Assembly: GCF_014655715.1 (NCBI RefSeq)
Contig: NZ_BNBM01000008.1
Coordinates: 310,001-374,000, forward strand
Origin: Streptomyces lanatus
Lineage (GTDB): Bacteria; Actinomycetota; Actinomycetes; Streptomycetales; Streptomycetaceae
Length of the DNA: 64,000 nucleotides
Direction: 5' to 3'
In this document: positions 33,787 through 42,517 of the stretch, piece after piece
Position numbering within the stretch: position 1 is the first letter of the stretch
Layout: every line of letters starts with the position of its first letter
Made by a program: the position numbers and the translations under genes
Notes under the pieces: model-generated
Told to the model about the DNA's origin: nothing
The model's database searches: none
What the model saw: only the letters and a program-made list of their open reading frames with translations

Positions 33787-35132
33787 GCGGTGATCCCCTC
33801 CGTACGGGGCGTGGCGGACGGCTCGGGGGCGGGGCCGGACAGGGACGTACGGCTGGTCTCGCGGACGAACCACACGGTGAGCGCGGTGATGAGTGAGCCG
33901 CCGCAGATCAGCAGCGCGACCGGCGTGCCGTTGCCGCTCCCGGCGACCAGGCTTCCGGCGATCATCGGGGAGAAGCCGGCGCCGATGAGGGTGGCGCCCT
34001 GGTAGCCGAGGGAGGCGCCGGTGTAGCGGACCCGGGTGCCGAACATCTCGGTGAGCAGAGCACCCAGCGGGCCGTACATCGCGGACTGGGCGATGCCGTG
34101 GCCGATGACGACGGCGAGGATCAGCGCGCCCGGCGACTTGGAGTCGATCAGCGCGAGGACCGGGAAGGCGGTGGCGGCGGAGAGGACTGCCCCGGTGAGG
34201 ACGACCGGGCGGCGGCCGACACGGTCGGAGAGCGCCGAGGCGCAGGGCAGGACGACCAGGGCGACGGCGGCGGAGACCGTGAGCGCGGTCAGCACCTGCG
34301 GGCGGGCGTAGCCGATGCCGGTGGCGTACGCGATCAGATAACTGGTCAGCAGGGACTGGGCGGTGAAGGCGCCGATGCCCACGCAGCAGGCCAGCAGCAG
34401 CGGCCGGGGCCGCCGTAGGACGTCGGCGATCGGCAGCCGTGCCTCGGCGCGGTCCTTCTTCACCTCCGCGAACAGCGGGCTCTCGACCACCTTCAGCCGG
34501 ACGAAGAGTCCCACCCCGAGCAGCACCACGCTCAGCAGGAACGGCACCCGCCAGCCCCAGGCCGTGAACTCGTCCCTCGGCATGGCGACCACGAGGGTGA
34601 CGACGAGCGACGACAGCAGGGAGCCGAGCGGGGCCCCCATCTGCGTGAAGCTGGACCACAGTCCGCGGCGCCGCTCACCGGCGTGCTCCACGACCATCAG
34701 CGTGGCGCCGCCCCACTCACCGCCGATGGCGATGCCTTGCAGGACCCGCAGGGTGATCAGCAGGACCGGCGCCCAGATGCCGACCGTGTCGTACGTCGGC
34801 AGCAGACCGATGAGGAAGCTGGCGCCGCCCATCAGGCCCATGGTGAGCAGCAGCATCGACTTGCGGCCGAGCCGGTCGCCGAAGTGCCCGAAGACGATGC
34901 CGCCGAGCGGCCGGGCGACATAACCGGCGGCGAAGGTGCCGAACGCGGCGATCGTGCCCACGGCGGGGTCGGCGCCCGGGAAGAACAGTTCGCCGAAGAC
35001 GAGCGCGGCGACCGTGCCGTAGACGAGGAAGTCGTAGAACTCCACGGCCGTACCGAGGAGTCCGGACAGGGCGACTCTGCGCAGCTGTCGGATTCGCTCG
35101 GGGTCCGTGGCGGGTGACGGGGACGGGGACAT
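33783..35132 (-). CDS. Metabolite:H+ symporter (MHS family MFS transporter)
   Basis: A 449-residue 12-TM protein. The MHS signature is clear: SGLLGTAVEFYDFLVYG at TM1, the motif-A loop FGHFGDRLGRKSMLL, RVLQGIAIGGEWGGA after TM4 and a long central loop. Family members take up organic acids or zwitterions (shikimate, alpha-ketoglutarate, betaine) with protons. A good sigma-70-type promoter lies 36-65 bp upstream. It is translationally coupled to the secreted hydrolase downstream. The substrate is unknown but probably a small carboxylate. Confidence 0.9.
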   Translation of the reverse strand: MSPSPSPATDPERIRQLRRVALSGLLGTAVEFYDFLVYGTVAALVFGELFFPGADPAVGTIAAFGTFAAGYVARPLGGIVFGHFGDRLGRKSMLLLTMGLMGGASFLIGLLPTYDTVGIWAPVLLITLRVLQGIAIGGEWGGATLMVVEHAGERRRGLWSSFTQMGAPLGSLLSSLVVTLVVAMPRDEFTAWGWRVPFLLSVVLLGVGLFVRLKVVESPLFAEVKKDRAEARLPIADVLRRPRPLLLACCVGIGAFTAQSLLTSYLIAYATGIGYARPQVLTALTVSAAVALVVLPCASALSDRVGRRPVVLTGAVLSAATAFPVLALIDSKSPGALILAVVIGHGIAQSAMYGPLGALLTEMFGTRVRYTGASLGYQGATLIGAGFSPMIAGSLVAGSGNGTPVALLICGGSLITALTVWFVRETSRTSLSGPAPEPSATPRTEGITA

Positions 35133-35167
35133 CGCGGTCTCCCTAGACCGGGGGGAAGGACACCGCG

Positions 35168-35196
35168 AAAGTAGGCTCTGTGGTTACCGCCGTCAA
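35168..35196 (-). promoter_or_regulatory. Housekeeping-type promoter of the MHS transporter gene
   Basis: On the minus strand TTGACG (35196-35191) and TACTTT (35173-35168) are separated by exactly 17 bp, close to the HrdB/sigma-70 consensus, which is uncommon to see so plainly here. The -10 ends 36 bp before the ATG at 35132. It may also be repressor-controlled, since TTGTGCAC lies just upstream. Confidence 0.7.
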
Positions 35197-35227
35197 TAAA
35201 GTGCACAACATTGAATCCTGTGCGCCC

Positions 35228-36019
35228 TCACATCCCGGGTACCGGCCGGACGGTGAGGATCTGCTGTGCCTGTCCGACCGGACCGTCGACGTCGTGCAGA
35301 ACCGTGCTGGTCAGGCCCTGGCCGGACGGTCCGAAGGCGACCGTGGTGTCCAGTCCGGTCCAGGCGCCGTGCGGTTGGCGGTGGAGATGGACGGTGAGGT
35401 CGACGTTGGGGAACATCCAGGCGGTGGGCGGCTGCCGGACGGCGATGCCGTTGGCGGTGTCGACCAGGGCGAGATACGACGCGAGCGGGGTGACCATGAC
35501 GCCGGCCACCAGCGCGAGGGGTGTGGCGACCCAGGCTGTCGTACGGCCCGGCTCGGGCGGTGCCACCGGCCGGACGTCGAGGGAGGCGATGTATCCGCCG
35601 GGCCAGACCTCGGACATCGGCCACGGAGCGAGCGACTCCGGGCGGGGCAGGCGCTCGTCGGCCCCGCCCGCGACCTCGGCGGTGTCGAGCCGGGCCAGGA
35701 ACCAGGCGCGCGCCCGCACCACCGGACGGCCCGCGATCCGTACGACCGCTTCGACCAGCTCGATGGTCCGCCCCGGACGGACGGTCGCCACCTCGATCTC
35801 GCACTCGTCGAGGGCGAGCCGCCCCAGGATGTCGTAACTGATCCGGGACAGGACCAGCCCGTCGTCCGGCCCGGCCGCCCGGTGCCGGTCGATGGCGTGC
35901 ACGACCAGCCCGCCCAGCGGACTGAAGTGCTGCTCGTCCCGATGCCAGGCGCCGCCCGCGTGGGGCGTCGGCTTGTAGCGGTTGACGTCGATGGCCTCGA
36001 AGTAGCCGGCGGGGGTCAA
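35228..36019 (-). CDS. Acyl-CoA thioesterase-like double-hotdog protein
   Basis: About 263 residues, TesB/acyl-CoA thioesterase II-like: YFEAIDVNRYKPTPHAGGAWHRDEQHFSPLGGLVVHAIDRH near the start, RISYDILGRLALDECEIEVATVRPGRTIELVEA in the first hotdog, and AWTGLDTTVAFGPSGQGLTSTVLHDVDGPVG in the second. TTG 36019 is preferred because GGGAGGA sits 7 nt upstream and it gives the N-terminus expected of the family (TPAGYFEAID). ATGs at 36070 and 36085 lack a ribosome binding site and 36085 overlaps azlD. It hydrolyses CoA thioesters in the cytosol; the chain specificity is unknown. Confidence 0.8.
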   Translation of the reverse strand: MTPAGYFEAIDVNRYKPTPHAGGAWHRDEQHFSPLGGLVVHAIDRHRAAGPDDGLVLSRISYDILGRLALDECEIEVATVRPGRTIELVEAVVRIAGRPVVRARAWFLARLDTAEVAGGADERLPRPESLAPWPMSEVWPGGYIASLDVRPVAPPEPGRTTAWVATPLALVAGVMVTPLASYLALVDTANGIAVRQPPTAWMFPNVDLTVHLHRQPHGAWTGLDTTVAFGPSGQGLTSTVLHDVDGPVGQAQQILTVRPVPGM

Positions 36020-36059
36020 CGGACTTTCCTCCCAAGGGAGTTGTGCGGACGGCGGATGA

Positions 36060-36386
36060 TCAGAGGGCATTGAGCAGGAGGACATAGACGGCCGTGCCGG
36101 CGCCGACGCTCACGATCGTGCGGCGGCCGAAGGCCAGATGGGTGCCGACGGTCACGGCGACGGCGAGCAGCGCGCACCACCTGCCGCGCGGTTCGGTCGT
36201 GAGGGTGCCGTGCAGGGCGGTCACGGCGAGGACGGCGAGGATCCCGACCGGCATCCACACCGCGAGGCGCGTTACGACGGCCGAGTCGCGCAGCCGCCCG
36301 AGCACGGCGAAGGGGACGGCGCGCAGGGCGAGGGTCAGGGTGAAGACGATCGCCAGCACCGCGACGAGATACGAGATGCTAGGCAT
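36060..36386 (-). CDS. azlD: AzlD-type branched-chain amino acid exporter subunit
   Basis: A 108-residue membrane protein with four predicted helices, beginning PSISYLVAVLAIVFTLTLALRAVPF and containing a conserved RAVPFAVLGRLRDS turn typical of AzlD (YgaH-like). It overlaps the azlC gene by 8 bp (36379-36386), so the two subunits are made together. AzlCD exports branched-chain amino acids or their analogues across the cytoplasmic membrane. The divergent AsnC-family gene is the probable regulator. Confidence 0.87.
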   Translation of the reverse strand: MPSISYLVAVLAIVFTLTLALRAVPFAVLGRLRDSAVVTRLAVWMPVGILAVLAVTALHGTLTTEPRGRWCALLAVAVTVGTHLAFGRRTIVSVGAGTAVYVLLLNAL

Positions 36387-37107
36387 GCGCGGCCTCCCGG
36401 CCGGTGACGGCATGGCGGACCAGGAGCAGCCCGACGAACAGCAGCAGCGCGGTGAACAGGGCCGTGCCCGGCGTGAGGACCAGGGCGACGGTGACACTCG
36501 CGCCGGCCAGCAGCAGGGACGGAAGCTCCCTGCGGGAGCGGAATGCGTCCAGGGTGAGGACGGTGAACAGGGCGCACAACGCGAACTCCAGGCCATGGAC
36601 CGGGGCGGGCAGGGCGGCGCCGAGCACGACACCGGCCAGACCGCCGCCCACCCAGTACGTCTCGCACGCGATCTGCATGGCCAGCAGCCGGGCCGCCGAA
36701 CGCTCCCGCTCGGGGAGGGCGGCGTTGACCGCGTACACCTCGTCGATCATCGCGTAGACGGCGTAAGCCCTGGCCACCGGGTGCCTGACCAGGTGGAGCG
36801 GAAAGGAGAAGGCGTAGAAGACGTGCCGGAAGTTGACCACGAACACGGTCAGCGCGACCGCGGCGAGCGGGGTGACGGAGGCGAGCATGCCCACGAGCAG
36901 CAGCTCCAGCGAGCCCGCGAACGCCGCCAGGGACAGGGCGGGGGCGAGCCACCAGGGCAGTCCGGCCTGAGTGATCAGCAGACCGAGGGCGATGCCGAGC
37001 GGGAAGATGCCCAGTCCTGCCGAGAAGGAGTCCCGGACGCCCTGGGAGATCCGGGTTCGACGGGTGCTCGCTGCTATCGCTGGATGGGTCGGTGTGTGTT
37101 GTTCCAC
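36379..37107 (-). CDS. azlC: AzlC-type branched-chain amino acid exporter subunit
   Basis: A 242-residue protein with seven or more helices. Recognisable AzlC (YgaZ-like) segments are GVRDSFSAGLGIFPLGIALGLL, FAGSLELLLVGMLA and VNFRHVFYAFSFPLH (the conserved N-x-R-H turn), followed by AMIDEVYAVNAAL. GTG 37107 follows GGAGCG and is preferred over ATG 37137, which has no ribosome binding site. It pairs with AzlD (overlapping downstream). The promoter region shared with the AsnC-type gene has inverted repeats in 37142-37186. Confidence 0.9.
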   Translation of the reverse strand: MEQHTPTHPAIAASTRRTRISQGVRDSFSAGLGIFPLGIALGLLITQAGLPWWLAPALSLAAFAGSLELLLVGMLASVTPLAAVALTVFVVNFRHVFYAFSFPLHLVRHPVARAYAVYAMIDEVYAVNAALPERERSAARLLAMQIACETYWVGGGLAGVVLGAALPAPVHGLEFALCALFTVLTLDAFRSRRELPSLLLAGASVTVALVLTPGTALFTALLLFVGLLLVRHAVTGREAAHA

Positions 37108-37141
37108 CGCTCCATCGTCCCGCAGAAGCGCTGGCATGTGG

Positions 37142-37186
37142 TTGCGAATATTGCACGGCACGGGACATGCGCGGCAATATTATTGC
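37142..37186. promoter_or_regulatory. AsnC-type operator candidates and -10 of the regulator gene
   Basis: GCAATA-T-TATTGC (37174-37186) is a perfect inverted repeat. A related site, TGCGAATATTGCA, sits at 37143-37155, about three helical turns away. These AT-rich islands stand out in the surrounding GC-rich DNA. TATTAT (37178-37183) lies inside the first repeat and directly before GTG 37188, so the regulator may be read from a leaderless mRNA and repress itself. Confidence 0.6.
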
Positions 37187-37187
37187 T

Positions 37188-37640
37188 GTGGACGATATCG
37201 ACAAGGCAATCATTGCCGAGCTGGAGCAGGACGGTCGGCTGACCAACGTGGAGCTGGCCCAGCGGGTGGGGCTGACCACGGGGCCGTGTCTGCGCAGGGT
37301 GCAGCGGCTGGAGGCCGACGGTGTCATCCGCGGCTACCGGGCGGTGATCGACCCGGCCTCGGTGGGTCGCTCATTCGAGGTCCTCATCGACCTCAGCCTG
37401 GAGGCGCAGGACGCCGAGACCGTCGCCCGCTTCGAGGACACCCTGACCCGTGCCGAGGAAGTGCTGGAGCTACGGCGGCTGTTCGGCAGCCCCGACTATT
37501 TCGTGCGCGTGGCCGTCGCCGATCTGGCCGCGTACGAGGCGTTCCTGAGCGGGCGGGTCATGACGATCCCACGCGTAAAGAACGTCACGTCGCATTTCAC
37601 GATGAAGATCGTCAAGCAGGGTCCGACCGCGGTCGTCTGA
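37188..37640 (+). CDS. Lrp/AsnC-family transcriptional regulator
   Basis: 150 residues from GTG 37188: the HTH (VDDIDKAIIAELEQDGRLTNVELAQRVGLTTGPCLRRVQRLEADGVIRGY) and a RAM ligand-binding domain (LIDLSLEAQDAETVARFE…FGSPDYFVRVAVADLAAYEAFL). The family senses amino acids. It is divergent from azlCD, the classic arrangement for control of branched-chain amino acid export. ATG 37167 is an alternative (157 aa), but it would bury the palindrome in the coding region, and neither start has a ribosome binding site. Confidence 0.9.
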   Translation: MDDIDKAIIAELEQDGRLTNVELAQRVGLTTGPCLRRVQRLEADGVIRGYRAVIDPASVGRSFEVLIDLSLEAQDAETVARFEDTLTRAEEVLELRRLFGSPDYFVRVAVADLAAYEAFLSGRVMTIPRVKNVTSHFTMKIVKQGPTAVV

Positions 37641-37865
37641 CCGGCCAGACGAGGGCATTCGCCTCATATCACTACGTATCGAAGCTCCCAACTCCCTGAT
37701 GTTTACCGCGATGTGACATTCCCCATTGCGCACACGGTCGGGGCTCGTGAGGCTCTCGGGGAACAAGCGTCCGAAGTTTCTCCGAAGAACTGTTATCCGC
37801 GGTCCACCGAGCGATCTCCCAGGTATCGGACAGCATCGTTCGGCGTCGAGGACAGGGAAGTTTTG

Positions 37866-39503
37866 ATGAGTACAGAGCGCACGACGGAGCTCGCCGCACT
37901 GGTGAACGCCGCCCGCAGCGGCGACCCGGAGGCTCAGGACGCCCTGGTCAGTGCGTACCTCCCGTTGGTCTACAACGTGGTGGGGAGGGCTCTGAACGGC
38001 TCTGTCGACGTCGACGACGTGGTGCAGGAGACCATGCTGCGCGCCCTCGACGCGCTCGGTGGTCTGCGCAGTCCCGAGAGTTTCCGCTCCTGGCTCGTGG
38101 CCATCGCGATGAACCAGGTCCGGGCGCACTGGCACGCCCGGCAGTCCGCCCCGGGCGCTGTGGAGGAGGCCGAGGACCTCGCCGATCCGGGCGCCGACTT
38201 CGTGGACCTGACCATGGTGCGGCTCCAACTGTCCGGCCAGCGCCAGGAGACGGCACGCGCCACCCGCTGGCTGGAGCCCGACGACCGGGGACTGCTGTCC
38301 CTGTGGTGGCTGGAGTGCGCCGGTGAGCTGACCCGGAGCGAGGTCGCCGCGGCCCTGGAGCTGTCGCCGGAGCACACCGCGGTGCGGGTGCAGCGGATGA
38401 AGGCCCAGCTGGAGGCGGCCCGCGTGGTGGTACGGGCGCTCGACGCGCGGCCGCGCTGCGCGGAACTGCACGGTCTCCTCGGGTCCTGGGACGGCCGTCC
38501 CTCGGCGCTGTGGCGCAAGCGAATAGCCAGACATGCCCGCGATTGTGTGCGTTGCTCCGGTCTGTGGAGCGGACTGATGCCCGCCGAAGGGCTCCTGGCC
38601 GGACTCGCGTTGGTCGCCGCGGCACCCGCGCTGCTGGAAAGGGTCCTGTCCGCCGCGGACGGGACGTCCCCGGTCGGCTCGGCCACCGCGGTGAGCGAGT
38701 CGAGCGGACACGCGGGACCGGGGGCGGGAGCCGGGCATCGTGCCGAGCGTGGCCGCGTGATATCCCGTGGCGAGGCCCGTCGGCGGCGGCGTATCAAGCG
38801 CCGGGCCGTGGGAGGTGCCGTCGTGGCGGCCTGCGTCGCGGGTGGCGCGCTCTGGTATCTCGACTCAGACCCGGGTACCGGGACCGAGGAGCCGACCGCC
38901 GCCCGGACCGCCGGAGCCCCGGTGGCCGACCTCTCGCAGCGGCCCCTGGAGACCTCCGCGTCGCCGACCAGGTCCGCGTCGCCGTCCGCCTCGCCGTCGA
39001 AGAAGCCGAGCCCGAAGAAGTCCGCCAAACCGACCAAGAAGGCGTCACCGACCCCCCGCCCCTCCACGCCCCGGCCGACCCGGACCCCGTCCAGCCCGCC
39101 CCAGACACAGGCGGCCCCGACCGACACCGTCGGGCAGGTCGTCGCGCTGGTGAACAAGGAGCGGTCGGCCGCCGGTTGCGGTCCGCTCGCGGAGGACCCC
39201 CTGCTGAACAAGGCCGCGCAGGGCCACTCCGACGACATGGCCGCCCGCGGCTTCTTCGACCACACCAACCCGGACGGGGAGGACCCCGGCCAGCGCATCA
39301 CCGCGGCGGGCTACCGCTGGTCCACGTACGGGGAGAACATCGCCCAGGGCCAGCAGACCCCGGAAGCCGTCATGGAATCCTGGATGAACAGCCCCGGGCA
39401 CCGCGCCAACATCCTCAACTGCTCCTTCAAGGACATCGGCGTCGGCATCCACGACGGTTCGGGCGGCCCCTGGTGGACCCAGGCCTTCGGCGCCAAGCTC
39501 TGA
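37866..39503 (+). CDS. ECF sigma factor fused to zinc finger, TM helix and extracellular CAP domain
   Basis: A 545-residue multi-domain protein. Residues 8-92 are sigma-70 region 2 (VDVDDVVQETMLRALDAL). About 140-190 is region 4 (LTRSEVAAALELSPEHTAVRVQRMKAQLE). At 223-230 HARDCVRC is an HxxxCxxC zinc motif as in ZAS anti-sigma domains. A basic stretch and a TM helix (about 314-331) lead to a Ser/Pro/Lys-rich linker (about 360-415). Residues 421-545 are a CAP/SCP domain (HSDDM, FFDH, GENIAQ, HRANIL). The sigma part is cytoplasmic and CAP outside, so the sigma factor would be tethered until released, perhaps by proteolysis. ATG 37866 follows GGGAAG. No separate anti-sigma gene is adjacent. Confidence 0.87.
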   Translation: MSTERTTELAALVNAARSGDPEAQDALVSAYLPLVYNVVGRALNGSVDVDDVVQETMLRALDALGGLRSPESFRSWLVAIAMNQVRAHWHARQSAPGAVEEAEDLADPGADFVDLTMVRLQLSGQRQETARATRWLEPDDRGLLSLWWLECAGELTRSEVAAALELSPEHTAVRVQRMKAQLEAARVVVRALDARPRCAELHGLLGSWDGRPSALWRKRIARHARDCVRCSGLWSGLMPAEGLLAGLALVAAAPALLERVLSAADGTSPVGSATAVSESSGHAGPGAGAGHRAERGRVISRGEARRRRRIKRRAVGGAVVAACVAGGALWYLDSDPGTGTEEPTAARTAGAPVADLSQRPLETSASPTRSASPSASPSKKPSPKKSAKPTKKASPTPRPSTPRPTRTPSSPPQTQAAPTDTVGQVVALVNKERSAAGCGPLAEDPLLNKAAQGHSDDMAARGFFDHTNPDGEDPGQRITAAGYRWSTYGENIAQGQQTPEAVMESWMNSPGHRANILNCSFKDIGVGIHDGSGGPWWTQAFGAKL

Positions 39504-39517
39504 GGCCGGGCGCCGAA
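39486..39517. terminator. Hairpin at the end of the sigma-CAP gene
   Basis: TTCGGCGCC (39486-39494) pairs over 9 bp with GGCGCCGAA (39509-39517). It overlaps the last codons of the sigma-CAP gene and precedes the convergent aldehyde dehydrogenase remnant, so it may terminate transcription from both sides. Confidence 0.5.
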
Positions 39518-39521
39518 GCCG

Positions 39522-40070
39522 TCACAGCATGACGTGCTTGACCTGCGTGTAGTCGAGCAGCCCGGTGAGCGAGAGGTCGCCGCCGTAGCCGGAGTGGCGT
39601 ACGCCGCCGTGCGGCATCTCGGACACCGTAGTGCCATGGGTGTTGACCCAGACGATCCCTGTCCGCAGCGCCCGGCTCGCGCGCATCGCACGGTCGTGGT
39701 CACGGGTCCACACGCTCTCGGCGAGCCCCTGCGGGACACCGTTGGCCAGCTGGAAGGCCTCGGTCTCGTCGGTGAACGGCTGGACGGTGACGACCGGCCC
39801 GAACACCTCGCCGCGCACGATCTCGTCCCGCTGCCGCACTCCGGCGACCACCGTGGCCTGGTGGAAGTAGCCGGGACGGTCAAGGGCCGCACCCCCGGCG
39901 GCGACCTCGGCATGACTCGGGGGCCGCTCCAACACGCCCCGTACGGCGGCGAGTTGGGCGGCGTTGACGAGCGGACCGATTTCGGCGCCCTCGTCGTCCG
40001 GCATGCCGGGCAGCTTTCCGGCCGCCCGCTCGGCGAAGCGGGCGAGGAAGTCGTCGTGGACCCGTTGGTC
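39522..40070 (-). pseudogene. Aldehyde dehydrogenase C-terminal remnant
   Basis: About 180 residues matching only the C-terminal part of an NAD-dependent aldehyde dehydrogenase: DFLARFAERAAGKLPG, EIGPLVNAAQL, REEVFGP-type REVFGPVVTVQPF (here RGEVFGP), ANGVPQGLAESVWTRD, TGIVWVNTHG and HSGYGGDLSLTGLLDYTQVKHV. The N-terminal NAD-binding fold and the catalytic Cys/Glu regions are absent; the frame runs straight into the 3' end of the PAS-SpoIIE gene. It is therefore a 5'-truncated pseudogene, and the deletion junction lies near 40070-40090. The C-terminus resembles aminobutyraldehyde dehydrogenases. Confidence 0.78.
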
Positions 40071-40087
40071 GGACTGATCCCCCGGGG

Positions 40088-42517
40088 TCAGCTCGTCGGC
40101 AGTGGCTGCTCGGCCCAGATGGTCTTGCTGTTGCGGCCGTAGCGGGTGCCCCAGCGCTCCGACAGCTGGGCCACCAGGAACAGGCCGCGGCCGCCCTCGT
40201 CGGTGCTGCGGGCCTGGCGCAGATGCGGGGAGGTGCTGCTGGAGTCGGAGACCTCGCAGATGAGGTGGCCGTTCCTGATGAGGCGCAGCAGGACCGGGCC
40301 GCCCGCGTACCGGTAGGCGTTGGTGATCAGTTCGCTCACGATCAGTTCCGTGGTGAACGCCAGGTCCTCCAGGCCCCATGCCGCGAGCTGGTCCTGTACG
40401 AGGCTCCGGGCCCGGCCGGCCGCGGTGGGCTCGGCCGGCAGCTCCCAGGCGGCCACGTCCTCGGCCGCCAGCACCCGGGTCCGGCCCAGCAGCAGCGTGA
40501 CGTCGTCACCGGGCCGGCCGCGGAGCATTTCGTCCTCCACCGCCTTGCACATGTGTTCCAGCGACCGGGCCGGACCGGCGAGCGAGGTCCGCAGCAGGTC
40601 CAGGCCCTGGTCGATGTCACGGCCGTCCGCGAGGAGCAGACCGTCGCTGTACAGGGCGATCAGACTGCCCTCGGCCAGTTCGAGCTCGGCCGTCTCGAAC
40701 GGCAGCCCGCCCAGGCCCAGCGGGGGTCCGGCGGGGACGTCGACCTGGTACATCCCGCCGTCCGGGTCCAGCACGGTCGGCGGCGGGTGGCCCGCGCGGG
40801 CGATGGCGCAGTGCCGGGAGACCGGATCGTAGATCGCGTACAGGCAGGTCGCGCCCACGATCTGCGGGATGTGGCCCTCGGTCTGCCGCTGTTCGGTGGC
40901 CAGCTGGTCCACCAGGTCGTCGAGCCGGGCGAGGACCTCGTCCGGGGCCAGATCGAGGTGGGCGAGAGTGCGTACGGCGGCACGCAGCCGGCCCATGGTC
41001 GCCGAGGCGTGCATACCGTGCCCCACCACATCGCCGACGACCAGCGCGACACGCAGCCCCGACAGCGGGATGACGTCGAACCAGTCGCCGCCGACGCCGG
41101 TGGACGCCTGCGCGGGCAGATAGCGGTGGGCCGTCTCGACCGCCGGGTGCTCGGGCACCTCACCCGGCAGCAGACTGCGCTGCAGCGCCTCGGCGGCCTG
41201 GTGCTGCTGGGTGTAGCGGCGGGCGTTGTCGATGGAGACCGCGGCCCTGGCGGCGAACTCCTCCGCCAGGGTGAGGTCGTCCTCCTCGAACGGCTCCGGC
41301 TGATGCGAGCGCCACAGACAGACCACGCCGAGCACCACACCGCGCGCGACCAACGGCACCGCCATCAGCGAGTGCACGCCCATCGCGAGCGCCTGCCTGG
41401 CCCGCTCCGGTTCGGCGGCGAGCCACGCCGGGCTGTCCTCCACCACGGGCAGCAGGATCGCTCGCCGCTCGATGAGACAGCGCTCCGGTGCCGTCCGCGC
41501 GGGGAACGAGAACAGTTCGCCCTCGGCCCGCATCACCTTCATCGCTCCCGGCCGAATGCTGCGGGCCGCCATCCTGCGCAGCGGACCCCGGGAGTCGGGG
41601 GCCGGCTCCTCGCCGCGCGGCACGGGCTCCAGCAGATCCACCGAGACGGCGTCGGCGAGCACCGGAACCGCCGTCTCCGCCAGCTCACGCGCGGTCGTGC
41701 CGACGTCCAGGGTCGTCCCGATCCTGGCACCGGCCTCGTTGATCAGCGCCAGTCGCCGCCGGGCCCGATAGCGGTCGGTGACATCCTCGACGATCTCGGT
41801 GACCCCCAGCACCCTGCCCGACGGGTCCTGCATCCGGAACGCGGAGATCGAGATGATCAGCTCCTTGTGGGGATCGCGCCGCAGCCGGGCCCGCTGCTCG
41901 GCGAAGATCACCGGCCGTCCCGTCTCCAGCACCGACCTGAGCTTGTCCTCCGCGAGGTCCGCGTCCGGGCCGAGCAGGAACTCGGCGGCGCGGCGCCCCC
42001 GGTACGCGTCCGTCGGCAGCCCGCCGAACCGTGCGATGGCCCGGTTCACCCGCAGCACCCGCAGGTCCGGGCCGAGCACCACGACCCCCACCGGGGACCG
42101 GCTGAACAGTCCGTCCAGCACGGCACGGTCGATCTCCCACTGGGCGATGGCCTCGGCGAGCGAACCGATCAGAACCCACTCGACGGTGGCATCGAGCCGT
42201 CGCACCTTGCGGGCCCGGAACCCCACGAACACCCGGCGGCCCGAGCGGTGCAGGACCGGCAGCATCCCGAACCAGCCGCCCTCGCGCAGGCACGTGGCGG
42301 TCGTCTCGGCCATCAGGGCCTCGTCACCGTCGGCCACCAGCACCTCGCGCACCGGACGGCCGAGCACCTCTTCGGCCCGATACCCGAGCAGCGCGGAAGC
42401 CTGCTCGCTCCAGGCGACGACCCGTCCACGGGAGTCCAGCACGGCCGATGCCGACTGGTGGACGGAGAACGGATCCTCCGGGCTCTCGCTGAGTGACGTC
42501 GGGGATGTGTCGTGCAT
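40088..42517 (-). CDS. PAS-PAS-GAF-SpoIIE phosphatase fused to an RsbW-type HATPase
   Basis: 809 residues. Two PAS domains (about 20-130: AVLDSRGRVVAWSEQASALLGY; about 140-260: VVVLGPDLRVLRVNRAIARF) are followed by a GAF domain (about 270-445) with ARQALAMGVHSLMAVPL. The PP2C SpoIIE domain (about 465-670) has VGGDWFDVIPL, VGDVVGHGMHA, ARAGHPPPTVL and LYSDGLLL. The C-terminal HATPase_c_2 (about 690-809) has ELITNAYRYAGGP and GRGLFLVAQLSERWGTRYG. Such proteins combine phosphatase and anti-sigma kinase activities of the sigma-B-type partner switch. ATG 42517 is the first good start. It follows a second similar gene on the same strand. Confidence 0.9.
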   Translation of the reverse strand: MHDTSPTSLSESPEDPFSVHQSASAVLDSRGRVVAWSEQASALLGYRAEEVLGRPVREVLVADGDEALMAETTATCLREGGWFGMLPVLHRSGRRVFVGFRARKVRRLDATVEWVLIGSLAEAIAQWEIDRAVLDGLFSRSPVGVVVLGPDLRVLRVNRAIARFGGLPTDAYRGRRAAEFLLGPDADLAEDKLRSVLETGRPVIFAEQRARLRRDPHKELIISISAFRMQDPSGRVLGVTEIVEDVTDRYRARRRLALINEAGARIGTTLDVGTTARELAETAVPVLADAVSVDLLEPVPRGEEPAPDSRGPLRRMAARSIRPGAMKVMRAEGELFSFPARTAPERCLIERRAILLPVVEDSPAWLAAEPERARQALAMGVHSLMAVPLVARGVVLGVVCLWRSHQPEPFEEDDLTLAEEFAARAAVSIDNARRYTQQHQAAEALQRSLLPGEVPEHPAVETAHRYLPAQASTGVGGDWFDVIPLSGLRVALVVGDVVGHGMHASATMGRLRAAVRTLAHLDLAPDEVLARLDDLVDQLATEQRQTEGHIPQIVGATCLYAIYDPVSRHCAIARAGHPPPTVLDPDGGMYQVDVPAGPPLGLGGLPFETAELELAEGSLIALYSDGLLLADGRDIDQGLDLLRTSLAGPARSLEHMCKAVEDEMLRGRPGDDVTLLLGRTRVLAAEDVAAWELPAEPTAAGRARSLVQDQLAAWGLEDLAFTTELIVSELITNAYRYAGGPVLLRLIRNGHLICEVSDSSSTSPHLRQARSTDEGGRGLFLVAQLSERWGTRYGRNSKTIWAEQPLPTS

